A stretch of DNA of 64,000 nt from [Ruminococcus] torques ATCC 27756 (GTDB taxonomy: Bacteria; Bacillota; Clostridia; Lachnospirales; Lachnospiraceae). A program made the translations under genes and the position numbers. The stretch lies in the NCBI RefSeq assembly GCF_000153925.1, contig NZ_DS264382.1:1-64000 (forward strand), given 5' to 3'. This document shows, one piece after another, positions 8,866 to 17,822 of this stretch. Position 1 is the first letter of the stretch. Each line of letters starts with the position of its first letter. The notes beneath the pieces are model-generated. The model saw nothing but the letters and a program-made list of their open reading frames with translations. It ran no database searches and was not told the DNA's origin.

Positions 8866-9108
8866 TTAAGCGTTTCGAGCTTCTTTTAATGCAATGGCAA
8901 GCTGATCCGGACAAGAGGTCGGTTTGAATCCGCACCGGATGCCTTCAATGCGCGAGATCGCCTCATCTACATCCATACCTTCGATGAGGTGAGAAATTCC
9001 CTGAAGATTCCCGCTGCATCCTCCGACAAAAGATACGTTTCTTACTTTATTGTCCACGATGTCAAAATGAATAAGACGTGAGCAGACGCCCTTTGGTTTG
9101 TATTCCAT
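8866..9108 (-). CDS. TIGR03905 family TSCPD domain protein
   Basis: This 80-residue protein has the literal family signature TSCPDQLA at about residues 63-70, the glycine-rich VGGCSGNLQGISHL, and CSR near residue 9. TSCPD domains resemble a C-terminal part of class II ribonucleotide reductases and carry conserved cysteines. The standalone family has no established function. Start ATG follows AGGAGGT. It is on the same strand as the CobD-like gene and 90 bp upstream of it. Confidence 0.88.
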   Translation of the reverse strand: MEYKPKGVCSRLIHFDIVDNKVRNVSFVGGCSGNLQGISHLIEGMDVDEAISRIEGIRCGFKPTSCPDQLAIALKEARNA

Positions 9109-9562
9109 GATTTTACCTCCTGAAAACAGATTTCTTCATTTTTATAAAAGGAATTATAACAAACAGAGGAAGAAAATACAAATTTTGTGCGTCTGTTTTC
9201 GAGAAAAGTCGACATGAGTGCAGTCGGTTGAAAATCGAACGGGAACAGAAAGGAAGAAAGAGAAAAACAAGGGAGACGTATTTATACATATTACAGTCAG
9301 AGAGAGAGGATGCTTGCAGTTGAGAGGAAAAATAAAAAGTATATCTAAAACAGTATGAGATGATCTGCAAAAAAATGCGCGGCACGAAAAAAAGGAGAAA
9401 GAAGAAAATCGGGAAACCTACAAAAGAAAAGGCTGCGCGGTGTAGAAAAATGTAGAACGGTTTTTGCGGACAAGACAGAAATCCTGCCTTATAATGGCTA
9501 CAAACACAAGCGGACGTTGACAGACGGGGCGTGTGAAAGATAAAAAAACAGGAGGGCTTGTT
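9109..9562. other. Intergenic region between divergent genes
   Basis: This 454-bp purine-rich gap separates the minus-strand TSCPD gene from the plus-strand membrane protein. A perfect TATAAT lies at 9490-9495, 68 bases before the plus-strand start; no convincing -35 lies 17 bases upstream. Long antisense reading frames across it are low-complexity and have no protein-like character. I see no RNA gene. Confidence 0.5.
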
Positions 9563-10513
9563 ATGCTTGAGACAATGATGGTAAGTTCCGGATCGGTCAT
9601 GTATGTGATGGCGGCAGTCGGGATACTTGGGGTGCTGGCAAAGATCGTAAACCGGATGACCTTGTACAGATTGATAAAAGCGGCTGGAAATATGCCGAAA
9701 AGTACGCATAAGCTGATGAAACTTGTAAAGGCAAAATACGAACATGCCTGTATGGCGCATGAGTCTGTGGAAAATGTCGGTGTATTTGTAGAAAAATATA
9801 TCTATGAATACAGAGGATTTTTGTTTCGGATACACACATGGCGTCAGATCGAGCTGTTGTCTGTTTGGTTTGTCGGTATTTTAGCGGTGATCGGCGCGGC
9901 GCTTTCTTACATGGAAGGCGGACTTACGGAAACGGTTTATCAGTACATAGCAGGCGGGGCGGCGGAAGCGGTGCTTCTTATGGTGATCATTCGTATGTCG
10001 GACGAGCCGTATAAGATAAAAGCGATTAAAATGTATATGGTCGATTATTTGGAAAATGTATGCGCTGTCAGGGTAAGAAGACAGAACAGGAAAGAAAAAG
10101 AATTTATTGACGTAATCCCGTCAGAAAATGTAAATGGAGGTGGAAAAGTAAAAGAACAAAAAACATTTGCCGGGGCGGACGATAAGAAAGAAGGAGCGTC
10201 TGCCGGTACAGTACCGGTGCAGGAGAACAGGGCAGATAGAAAGGAAAACGCAAAAGGCGCCGCAACAATGCAGGAGACGGAGTATGAACAATGGCGGGCG
10301 CAGGCAGTCAGAGAGATTTTAGATGAGACAGGGAGCAGTATGGTAGAGAAACGGCTTCCTATTAATATCGAAGGCGAGCCGCAAGAGAGAAAGAAAGCGG
10401 AAAAGCTCAGTCAAAATGTCGGCAGAGGAGGGGGAGAACACGAACCGGACAGCGGGCATCCGCAGATCAGAGAGGAGACGATACGGCAAATACTGGAGGA
10501 ATTTCTTGCTTAG
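9563..10513 (+). CDS. Membrane protein of unknown function with charged C-terminal tail
   Basis: ATG at 9563 has GGAGGG eight bases upstream, so it is preferred over in-frame GTG at 9533. The protein has membrane segments at about residues 8-27 (VMYVMAAVGILGVLAKIV), 95-113 (LLSVWFVGILAVIGAALSY) and 120-142. A cytoplasmic loop carries MPKSTHKLMKLVKAKYEHACM. The C-terminal half (about residues 175-316) is hydrophilic and repeats REILDET and RQILEEFL, suggesting short amphipathic helices for protein contact. I do not recognise a named family. It precedes pgi by 110 bp. Confidence 0.7.
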   Translation: MLETMMVSSGSVMYVMAAVGILGVLAKIVNRMTLYRLIKAAGNMPKSTHKLMKLVKAKYEHACMAHESVENVGVFVEKYIYEYRGFLFRIHTWRQIELLSVWFVGILAVIGAALSYMEGGLTETVYQYIAGGAAEAVLLMVIIRMSDEPYKIKAIKMYMVDYLENVCAVRVRRQNRKEKEFIDVIPSENVNGGGKVKEQKTFAGADDKKEGASAGTVPVQENRADRKENAKGAATMQETEYEQWRAQAVREILDETGSSMVEKRLPINIEGEPQERKKAEKLSQNVGRGGGEHEPDSGHPQIREETIRQILEEFLA

Positions 10514-10623
10514 GAAGTGTATATTTGTTAAAATAAGAGTATATGGCGGAGAGTAATTCTGCCGGATCTATAAAACAGACAAAAGATAAATCATAAAATA
10601 AGTATCAGAGAGGATGGATTGTG

Positions 10624-11970
10624 ATGAGCAAAGTAACATTTGATTATTCAAAGGCATGTGGTTTCGTACAGGATCATGAGATGCAGTATATGAGCGAACT
10701 GGCAGAGCAGGCAAAGGAAAAGCTGCTTGCAAGAACGGGCGCCGGAAACGACTTCCTCGGCTGGATCGATCTTCCGGTTGATTATGATAAAGATGAGTTT
10801 GACCGGATCAAAAAAGCGGCTGAGAAAATCAGAGAAGATTCGGAAGTGCTTCTTGTGATCGGAATCGGCGGATCTTATCTCGGAGCAAGAGCGGCAATCG
10901 AATTTCTCGGACACTCTTTTGCGAACGTTGTATCAAAAGAAGTGAGAAAATCTCCGGAGATTTATTATGTCGGCAACAGTATCAGCAGTACATATGTAAA
11001 AGATCTGATCGATGTGATCGGAGATCGTGATTTTTCAATCAATATGATCTCCAAATCGGGAACGACGACGGAACCGGCTATCGCTTTCCGCGTATTTAAA
11101 GAACTGTTGGAGAAAAAATACGGAAAAGAAGAGGCTGCAAAGAGGATTTACGCAACGACGGACAAAGCGAAAGGAGCGTTGAAAAATCTTGCCACAGAAG
11201 AAGGTTACGAGACATTCGTTGTGCCGGACGATGTAGGCGGTCGTTTCTCTGTTCTTACTGCAGTAGGTTTGCTGCCGATCGCGGTAAGCGGAGCGGATAT
11301 CGACAAATTAATGGAAGGAGCGGCATCGGGAAGAAAGGCGGCTTTGGAAGCTGATTTTGAAAAGAATGGCGCAATGCAGTATGCGGCTGTCAGGAATATT
11401 CTTCTTCGTAAAGGAAAAACTGTGGAAGTGCTGGCAAACTACGAACCGAGTCTTCATTATGTATCCGAATGGTGGAAACAGCTTTACGGAGAGAGTGAAG
11501 GCAAGGATCAGAAAGGAATCTTTCCTGCATCTGTAGATCTTACGACAGATCTTCATTCTATGGGACAGTTTATTCAGGATGGAAACAGAATTCTTTTTGA
11601 GACGGTTCTTAATGTAGAAAAATCAAGAGCAGAGATTGTGATCAACGAAGAACCGGTAGATCTTGACGGATTGAATTATCTTGCCGGAAAAAATGTTGAT
11701 TTCATTAACAAGAGTGCGATGAACGGAACGATCCTTGCGCATACGGACGGTAATGTGCCGAACCTTATGGTAAAGATTCCGGAGCAGAATGAGTTTTATC
11801 TCGGGGAATTGTTTTACTTTTTTGAATTTGCATGCGGAGTGAGCGGATATTTACTCGGCGTTAATCCGTTCAACCAGCCGGGTGTTGAAAGTTATAAGAA
11901 GAATATGTTCGCCCTGCTTGGAAAACCGGGATTTGAAAAAGAAAGAGAAGAACTGCTTAAGAGACTGTAG
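10624..11970 (+). CDS. pgi: Glucose-6-phosphate isomerase
   Basis: The 448-residue protein carries the short (Gram-positive) PGI form: [18 protein letters not shown], the sugar-phosphate loop [33 protein letters not shown], the catalytic Glu region [26 protein letters not shown], and the C-terminal Lys segment [17 protein letters not shown]. It interconverts glucose-6-phosphate and fructose-6-phosphate in the cytoplasm. GTG at 10621 is directly followed by ATG at 10624; ATG is chosen because of the AGAGAGGA site upstream. The next gene is phosphofructokinase, so two successive glycolytic steps are adjacent, though pfkA has its own promoter. Confidence 0.97.
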   Translation: MSKVTFDYSKACGFVQDHEMQYMSELAEQAKEKLLARTGAGNDFLGWIDLPVDYDKDEFDRIKKAAEKIREDSEVLLVIGIGGSYLGARAAIEFLGHSFANVVSKEVRKSPEIYYVGNSISSTYVKDLIDVIGDRDFSINMISKSGTTTEPAIAFRVFKELLEKKYGKEEAAKRIYATTDKAKGALKNLATEEGYETFVVPDDVGGRFSVLTAVGLLPIAVSGADIDKLMEGAASGRKAALEADFEKNGAMQYAAVRNILLRKGKTVEVLANYEPSLHYVSEWWKQLYGESEGKDQKGIFPASVDLTTDLHSMGQFIQDGNRILFETVLNVEKSRAEIVINEEPVDLDGLNYLAGKNVDFINKSAMNGTILAHTDGNVPNLMVKIPEQNEFYLGELFYFFEFACGVSGYLLGVNPFNQPGVESYKKNMFALLGKPGFEKEREELLKRL

Positions 11971-11982
11971 TTTTAAAATTTC

Positions 11983-12011
11983 TTGTTGGATTTCCGTAAA
12001 TAGAGTATAAT
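11983..12011 (+). promoter_or_regulatory. Promoter of pfkA
   Basis: TTGTTG (11983-11988), a 17-base spacer and TATAAT (12006-12011) form a near-consensus sigma-A promoter. The predicted leader is about 108 nt and begins with an imperfect hairpin (AAGCGGTCGG against CCGGCTGCTT, 12016-12040). Confidence 0.7.
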
Positions 12012-12125
12012 AATAAGCGGTCGGAATTACCGGCTGCTTATTTGCATTATAGAAACTATTCAAATATCAGAAAAACAGTTTTGGGGTGCGTTATGCACGG
12101 ATGATACGATCAAGGAGGGTGCGTT

Positions 12126-13202
12126 ATGTTAAGAATCGGAATGTTGACAAGCGGCGGAGACTGTCAGGCATTAAATGCGGCGATGCGCGGAGTTGTGAAA
12201 GGAATCTGCTCCAAACGGGACGATGTGGAGATCTACGGTTTTAAAGACGGATATAAAGGATTGATCTATGCGGACTTCAGTATGCTTACACCGAAAGATT
12301 TTTCCGGCATTCTTACAAGAGGCGGAACGATTCTCGGAACATCGAGACAGCCGTTTAAATTGATGAGAGTTCCTGATAAAGACGGGCTCGATAAAGTAGA
12401 GGCGATGAAGCATACATATCATAAGCTGAATCTGAACTGTCTTATTATTTTAGGAGGAAACGGAACGCATAAAACGGCAAATCTTCTTCGGGAAGAGGGA
12501 TTGAATGTGATCACGCTTCCGAAGACGATCGATAACGATCTGTGGGGAACAGAAATGACATTCGGATTTCAGAGCGCGGTGGATATTGCGACAGATACGA
12601 TTGACAGAATCCATACGACGGCAACGTCCCACAGCCGTGTATTTATTATAGAGGTAATGGGACACAAAGTAGGATATGTAACGCTTCATGCAGGTATAGC
12701 GGGCGGCGCGGATATTATCCTTCTTCCGGAAATCCCTTATGATATCAATGTGATCACAGATGTGATCAACAGACGGTCGAGAGAAGGAAAACCGTTTACG
12801 ATTCTTGCGGTTGCGGAAGGTGCAATCTCGAAAGAGGATGCAAAACTGAAAAAGAAAGAATATAAAGAGAAGATCTCCAAGAGAAAATATCCGTCTATCG
12901 CATATGAGCTGGCAGAGCAGATCCAAGAAGCGACAGATAAGGAAGTAAGAATTACCGTTCCGGGACATACACAGCGCGGAGGTTCTCCGTGTGCATACGA
13001 CCGTGTATTTGCAACTCGGGTCGGAGCAAAGGCGGCCGAGATGATACTGGAAGGAAAATACGGATATATGGTCGCTATGAGAGATGGCGAGACGACGGCA
13101 GTTCCGCTTGAAGAAGTGGCGGGAAAATTAAAGATGGTAGATCCGAAATGCGGATTGATCAAAGAAGCGAAAACAATAGGTATCAGTTTTGGCGATGAAT
13201 AA
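12126..13202 (+). CDS. pfkA: 6-phosphofructokinase, group III / mixed-signature type
   Basis: This 358-residue enzyme phosphorylates fructose-6-phosphate. Motifs are MLTSGGDCQALNAAMRG at the N terminus, LGGNGTHKTA, PKTIDNDL with catalytic Asp, MGHKVGY and PGHTQRGGSP. The glycine in GGNGT corresponds to Gly104 of E. coli PfkA and predicts ATP use. The lysine in PKTIDND is the state found in PPi-dependent and group III enzymes, where E. coli PfkA has Gly. It is longer than classical PfkA (about 320). The phosphoryl donor is therefore likely ATP but not certain. It is transcribed from its own promoter and sits 38 bp before dnaX. Confidence 0.92.
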   Translation: MLRIGMLTSGGDCQALNAAMRGVVKGICSKRDDVEIYGFKDGYKGLIYADFSMLTPKDFSGILTRGGTILGTSRQPFKLMRVPDKDGLDKVEAMKHTYHKLNLNCLIILGGNGTHKTANLLREEGLNVITLPKTIDNDLWGTEMTFGFQSAVDIATDTIDRIHTTATSHSRVFIIEVMGHKVGYVTLHAGIAGGADIILLPEIPYDINVITDVINRRSREGKPFTILAVAEGAISKEDAKLKKKEYKEKISKRKYPSIAYELAEQIQEATDKEVRITVPGHTQRGGSPCAYDRVFATRVGAKAAEMILEGKYGYMVAMRDGETTAVPLEEVAGKLKMVDPKCGLIKEAKTIGISFGDE

Positions 13203-13239
13203 ACGAAATAAACTAAGAAATCAGGCAGAGGTGTAAAAC

Positions 13240-14859
13240 ATGTCATATACGGCGCTTTATAGAAAATTTCGCCCGGCAGAGTTTGGAGATGTAAAAGGGC
13301 AGGATCATATTATTACAACATTACAGAATCAGATCAAGGCAAACCGTATCGGACATGCATATCTTTTCTGCGGTACAAGAGGTACGGGAAAAACAACGGT
13401 TGCGAAAATATTTGCGAAAGCGGTAAACTGTGAGCATCCGGTTGACGGCAGTCCGTGCGGTGAGTGCGAGATGTGTAAGTCGATCGCGGCAGGTACGTCT
13501 ATGAATGTGATTGAGATTGACGCGGCGTCTAATAACGGCGTTGATAATATCCGTGAGATTCGGGAAGAGGTGACGTACCGTCCGACAGAAGGAAAATATA
13601 AGGTTTATATTATTGATGAAGTACATATGCTGTCTATAGGAGCGTTTAACGCGCTTCTTAAAACATTGGAAGAGCCGCCGGAATATGTTATCTTTATTCT
13701 TGCCACAACAGAAGTTCATAAAATTCCGATCACGATTTTATCACGATGTCAGCATTATGATTTCAAGAGGATCAGTATTGAGACGATTACGGAACGTATG
13801 CAGGAATTGATGGATACAGAGCATGTAGAAGCAGAGGATAAAGCGCTGCGCTATATAGCGAAAGCGGCGGACGGATCGATGAGAGACGCGCTTAGTCTTC
13901 TTGATCAGTGTATTGCATTCTATCTTGGGCAGAAGGTGACATACGAGCATGTTTTGGAAGTGCTGGGAGCGGTGGATACGGATGTATTCAGCAGACTTTT
14001 GCGGAAAGTGATCAATACGGATGTGCCGGGTGTGCTCGACGTTGTGGAGGAACTCGTAATGCAGGGAAGAGATCTGACGCAGCTTACGGCAGATTTTACA
14101 TGGTATTTAAGGAACTTGCTTCTCGTAAAAACATCTGATAATATAGAGGATGTTCTGGATGTGTCTACGGAAAATATGATGCAGTTAAAAGAAGAATCCG
14201 GGATGATCGAGACAGCAGCGTTATTCCGGTATATCCGTGTTTTTTCAGAGCTTTCCGGGCAGTTAAAATATGCGACGCAAAAGAGAATCATGCTAGAGGT
14301 GGCTTTGATTAAATTATGTACTCCGGCAATGGAAACGAAGCAGGATACTATTTTAGAGCGGATCCGTGCGGTGGAAGAAAAAGTGGAAAAAAGCATGGAA
14401 GCTTCAGCAAATATGCAGGGGCAGATCGTCTATGTAAACGGAGACGGAGCGCAGATCGCAGGCGGATCGGTGATTAATGGAAACACCGAGGGCAATTTTG
14501 CAGGCGCTCGTGCGCAGAGACCGCAAATTCCAGATGCGATTCCCGAAGACGTACAGGAAGTCGTAAAGAATTTTAGAATGATTGCCGGAGAAGCTTCAGG
14601 TATTATAAAGGGGTATCTGAAAAGCGCCCGCTTAAGTCTGGGCGGAGACAACCGGCTTTTGATCGTTCTTCCGGACAGTCTTGCGGCAAGCGTCGTAGGG
14701 CGGGAAGATCACGTTGAAGAGTTGGAAAAATTAATCGAAGAACGGATCGGAAAACGTGTGGAAGTAGAAGTGCGTCATGTAGAAGAAGGCAGACATTTTG
14801 AGGATACATTCATAGATATAGAACAAAAGATCAATATGAAGATAACGGTGGAGGATTGA
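13240..14859 (+). CDS. dnaX: DNA polymerase III subunits gamma/tau
   Basis: The 539-residue clamp-loader ATPase has Walker [10 protein letters not shown] (about residues 45-53), a zinc-binding cysteine set in the stretch [16 protein letters not shown], Walker [10 protein letters not shown] and the SRC arginine-finger sensor. The C-terminal half (from about residue 370) is tau-like and variable. It loads the sliding clamp at the replication fork. The dnaX-ybaB-recR order is the conserved bacterial cluster and overlaps or near-overlaps confirm an operon. No obvious slippery heptamer for a gamma form was located. Confidence 0.97.
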   Translation: MSYTALYRKFRPAEFGDVKGQDHIITTLQNQIKANRIGHAYLFCGTRGTGKTTVAKIFAKAVNCEHPVDGSPCGECEMCKSIAAGTSMNVIEIDAASNNGVDNIREIREEVTYRPTEGKYKVYIIDEVHMLSIGAFNALLKTLEEPPEYVIFILATTEVHKIPITILSRCQHYDFKRISIETITERMQELMDTEHVEAEDKALRYIAKAADGSMRDALSLLDQCIAFYLGQKVTYEHVLEVLGAVDTDVFSRLLRKVINTDVPGVLDVVEELVMQGRDLTQLTADFTWYLRNLLLVKTSDNIEDVLDVSTENMMQLKEESGMIETAALFRYIRVFSELSGQLKYATQKRIMLEVALIKLCTPAMETKQDTILERIRAVEEKVEKSMEASANMQGQIVYVNGDGAQIAGGSVINGNTEGNFAGARAQRPQIPDAIPEDVQEVVKNFRMIAGEASGIIKGYLKSARLSLGGDNRLLIVLPDSLAASVVGREDHVEELEKLIEERIGKRVEVEVRHVEEGRHFEDTFIDIEQKINMKITVED

Positions 14860-14861
14860 TT

Positions 14862-15215
14862 ATGGCAAAAAGAGGCGGTTTTCCGGGTGGAGCGATGCCG
14901 GGAAATATGGCAAATCTTATGAAACAGGCGCAGAAGATGCAGCGTCAGATGGAAGAGCAGCAAAAAGAGCTTGAGGCAAAGGAATTTACGGCGACGGCAG
15001 GCGGCGGAGCGGTTGAAGTGACTGTTTCGGGAAAACGCGAAGTGACAAAAGTAAAACTTGCGGAAGAAGTCGTTGATCCGGATGATATTGAGATGTTGGA
15101 AGACTTGATCGTTGCGGCGACAAATGAGGCGCTGCGTCAGATCGATGAGGCGACAGGTTCTGCTATGTCTAAGCTGACAGGCGGCATGGGCGGCGGAATT
15201 CCGGGGATGTTTTAA
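14862..15215 (+). CDS. YbaB/EbfC family nucleoid-associated protein
   Basis: ATG at 14862 follows GGTGGAGG, giving a 117-residue protein; an upstream TTG at 14856 overlaps the dnaX stop and is less likely. The Gly/Met-rich N terminus, the coiled [17 protein letters not shown] helix, and the beta strands [20 protein letters not shown] identify YbaB/EbfC, a dimeric DNA-binding tweezer-like protein. It lies between dnaX and recR as in most bacteria. Confidence 0.95.
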   Translation: MAKRGGFPGGAMPGNMANLMKQAQKMQRQMEEQQKELEAKEFTATAGGGAVEVTVSGKREVTKVKLAEEVVDPDDIEMLEDLIVAATNEALRQIDEATGSAMSKLTGGMGGGIPGMF

Positions 15216-15217
15216 GG

Positions 15218-15814
15218 ATGGAATATTACAGTAATCAGATCAGCCGTCTGATCGAAGAATTTTCCCGTTTGCCGGGGATTGGCAGCAAGTCGGCGCAAAG
15301 GTTGGCGTTTCATGTGATCAACATGCCGCTGGATCAAGTGGAAGGTTTGGCAAAATCAATTATTGACGCAAGGAAAAATGTGCGGTATTGTAAAGTGTGC
15401 TGTACACTTACAGATCGGGAAACCTGTCCGATTTGCGGAAATCCGGATCGCGACAAGAAAACGATCATGGTCGTTGAGACACCGCGGGATCTGGCAGCGT
15501 ATGAAAAGACAGGAAAATATAACGGAGTATATCATGTGCTCCACGGGGCAATCTCTCCGATGCTGGGAATCGGCCCGGGAGATATCCGTCTGAAAGAACT
15601 GATGGAACGGCTTCAGGGAGACGTGAATGAAGTGATCATTGCAACGAATTCAAGTCTGGAAGGCGAGACAACGGCAATGTATATAAGCAAACTCATAAAA
15701 CCGGCGGGAATAAAGGTGAGCAGGATTGCCAGCGGCGTTCCGGTCGGAGGAGATTTGGAATATATTGACGAGGTGACGCTTTTAAGAGCGCTTGAAGGCA
15801 GGACAGAACTGTAA
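15218..15814 (+). CDS. recR: Recombination mediator protein RecR
   Basis: The 198-residue protein has the N-terminal helix-hairpin-helix ([17 protein letters not shown]), a four-cysteine zinc finger (CKVC...CPIC at about residues 57-72), a Toprim domain starting [10 protein letters not shown] and the C-terminal Walker-B-like region. RecR works with RecO/RecF to load RecA at gaps and replication-coupled damage. It starts 3 bases after the ybaB stop, so the two are translationally coupled. Confidence 0.97.
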   Translation: MEYYSNQISRLIEEFSRLPGIGSKSAQRLAFHVINMPLDQVEGLAKSIIDARKNVRYCKVCCTLTDRETCPICGNPDRDKKTIMVVETPRDLAAYEKTGKYNGVYHVLHGAISPMLGIGPGDIRLKELMERLQGDVNEVIIATNSSLEGETTAMYISKLIKPAGIKVSRIASGVPVGGDLEYIDEVTLLRALEGRTEL

Positions 15815-15885
15815 GATAGAGCAGAAATAATAAACAGAAGTAATAAACAGAAGTAAGAAAGAGGAGACATTAAAGAGGAGACATT

Positions 15886-16722
15886 ATGGACAAGTTAAAG
15901 TTGATGAAAACTGCAAATGAAGTCCGCAAGGGAATTGTGACATCGGTTCACAGTGCGAAAGCAGGACATCCGGGCGGATCACTTTCCGCGGCGGATCTAT
16001 TCACTTATCTGTATTTTGAGGAATTGAATGTAGATCCGAAAGACCCGAAAAAAGCGGACAGAGATCGTTTCGTCCTCTCAAAGGGACATACAGCGCCGGG
16101 GCTTTATGCCGCGTTGGCAGAGAAAGGATTTTTCCCGAAAGAAGATCTGATCACACTGAGACATACAGGTTCTTATCTTCAGGGTCATCCGGATATGAAG
16201 TGCATTCCGGGTGTTGATATGTCTTCAGGTTCTCTCGGACAGGGAGTTTCTGCGGCTGTAGGAATGGCGATTGCGGCAAAGATATCGGGTGATGATTACC
16301 GCGTATATACACTTCTCGGTGACGGAGAGATCCAGGAAGGTCAGGTGTGGGAAGCGGCGATGCTTGCGTCTCACCACAAACTGGATAACCTTCTTGTGAT
16401 CGTGGATAATAATAATCTTCAGATCGACGGTGAGATTACAAAAGTGAACTCTCCGTATCCGATAGATAAAAAGTTTGAAGCGTTTAATTTTCACGTGATC
16501 AATATTGACGGAAATGATTTTGATCAGATTGACGCTGCATTTAAAGAGGCAAAATCAGTAAAAGGACGTCCGACGGTGATCATAGCCAAGACTGTGAAAG
16601 GAAAAGGAGTTTCTTTTATGGAAAATCAGGCGGGATGGCATGGAAAAGCGCCGAACGACGAGGAATTTAAAATCGCGATGGCAGATTTGGAAAAGGCAGG
16701 TGAAGCGTTATGTCAGAAGTAA
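15886..16722 (+). CDS. Transketolase, N-terminal (thiamine-binding) subunit
   Basis: The 278-residue subunit carries the TPP fold: GHPGGSLSAAD, LSKGHTAPGLYAAL and the TPP motif from GDGEIQEGQVWEAA to VDNNN (about residues 144-172). Together with the next gene it forms the split transketolase common in Clostridia, archaea and some other bacteria, moving two-carbon units in the pentose phosphate pathway. GAGGAGACATT is repeated twice just before the start, giving a double ribosome site. The gene overlaps its partner by 13 bases, which favours equimolar synthesis. Confidence 0.95.
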   Translation: MDKLKLMKTANEVRKGIVTSVHSAKAGHPGGSLSAADLFTYLYFEELNVDPKDPKKADRDRFVLSKGHTAPGLYAALAEKGFFPKEDLITLRHTGSYLQGHPDMKCIPGVDMSSGSLGQGVSAAVGMAIAAKISGDDYRVYTLLGDGEIQEGQVWEAAMLASHHKLDNLLVIVDNNNLQIDGEITKVNSPYPIDKKFEAFNFHVINIDGNDFDQIDAAFKEAKSVKGRPTVIIAKTVKGKGVSFMENQAGWHGKAPNDEEFKIAMADLEKAGEALCQK

Positions 16723-17651
16723 AGAAGATTGCGACGAGGGAAAGTTACGGAGAAACGCTGGTAGAGCTTGGGGCGGAACATGAAGAGATCGTTGTGCTTG
16801 ACGCGGATCTTGCGGCTGCGACAAAAACAGGTTTATTTCAGGCTGCATATCCCGAACGTTTCATCAACTGCGGTATCGCGGAAAGTAATATGATCGGCGT
16901 GGCAGCAGGATTGGCGGCTGCGGGTAAAGTTCCGTTTGCAAGTTCCTTCGCAATGTTTGCGGCGGGACGGGCTTATGAGCAGGTAAGAAATTCAGTCGGT
17001 TATCCGCATCTGAACGTAAAAATCGGAGCAACACATGCCGGAATTTCCGTAGGTGAAGACGGAGCGACACATCAGTGTAATGAAGATATTGCTTTGATGC
17101 GTACGATTCCGGGAATGGTTGTGATCAATCCGTCTGATGACATAGAGGCAAGAGCGGCGGTGCGCGCGGCTTACGAATATGTAGGGCCGGTGTATATGCG
17201 GTTCGGACGTCTGGCTGTTCCGGTGATCAATGACAGACCGGATTATAAGTTTGAACTTGGGAAAGGCGTTGTGCTTCGAGAAGGAAAAGACGTAACGATC
17301 ATTGCGACAGGACTTCCTGTCAACAACTGTCTGCAGGCAGCGGAGAAGCTGGCAGCGGAAGGTATTGATGCAAAAGTGATCAATATTCATACGATCAAGC
17401 CGCTTGACGAAGAACTTATCATTGCGGCCGCACAGGAAACAGGCAAAGTCGTTACAGTCGAAGAGCATTCGGTTATCGGAGGACTTGGAAGCGCAGTATG
17501 TGATGTGCTTTCCGCAAATGTTCCGACAAAAGTGCTTAAGATCGGAATTAACGATGTGTATGGAGAATCAGGTCCGGCGCTTGAACTGATCGAAAAATAC
17601 GGACTTGGCATAAACGGTATTTATGAAAAAGTAAAAGCGTTCGTATCATAA
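16710..17651 (+). CDS. Transketolase, C-terminal (pyrimidine-binding and C) subunit
   Basis: The 313-residue partner has the pyrimidine-binding domain (RESYGETLVELGAEHEEIVVLDADLA, ERFINCGIAESNMIGVAAGLA, FAMFAAGRAYEQVR) with the catalytic Glu in IAESN, and the transketolase C domain (KDVTIIATGLPV, VEEHSVIGGLGSAV). It works as a heterotetramer with the preceding subunit. The split is normal for this family and not a frameshift, since both halves have complete domains and their own ribosome sites. Confidence 0.95.
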   Translation: MSEVKKIATRESYGETLVELGAEHEEIVVLDADLAAATKTGLFQAAYPERFINCGIAESNMIGVAAGLAAAGKVPFASSFAMFAAGRAYEQVRNSVGYPHLNVKIGATHAGISVGEDGATHQCNEDIALMRTIPGMVVINPSDDIEARAAVRAAYEYVGPVYMRFGRLAVPVINDRPDYKFELGKGVVLREGKDVTIIATGLPVNNCLQAAEKLAAEGIDAKVINIHTIKPLDEELIIAAAQETGKVVTVEEHSVIGGLGSAVCDVLSANVPTKVLKIGINDVYGESGPALELIEKYGLGINGIYEKVKAFVS

Positions 17652-17663
17652 TATTACAAAAGG

Positions 17664-17697
17664 AGATGCTGTTCATTTTGAGCGGCATCTTTTATAA
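17664..17697 (+). terminator. Terminator of the transketolase operon
   Basis: AGATGC (17664-17669) pairs with GCATCT (17685-17690) and is followed by a T-rich tail. It lies 12 bases after the stop codon. Confidence 0.65.
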
Positions 17698-17822
17698 TAT
17701 GTCGAATTCTTCTGACAATAACTGATAAAATCATTTTTTTTATTGTGCTATCCTCATATCAACGCCGATAGAAACATTGTTGATTTTTAAAATATTCAGT
17801 TGATTTAGGAGGATGAGTATAA

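Noticed and set aside
9113-9839. Antisense frames of 60-240 codons upstream of and over the membrane protein gene
   Set aside because: They are rich in Phe, His, Cys and Ser runs typical of the reverse strand of purine-rich DNA, with no ribosome site or domain.
13203-13239. Signal recognition particle RNA gene, often found next to dnaX in Bacillota
   Set aside because: Only 37 bases separate pfkA and dnaX and no SRP RNA helix is present.
15886-17651. Transketolase in two pieces as a possible frameshift
   Set aside because: Both parts have complete domains, separate starts and a 13-base coupling overlap; split transketolases are normal in this group.
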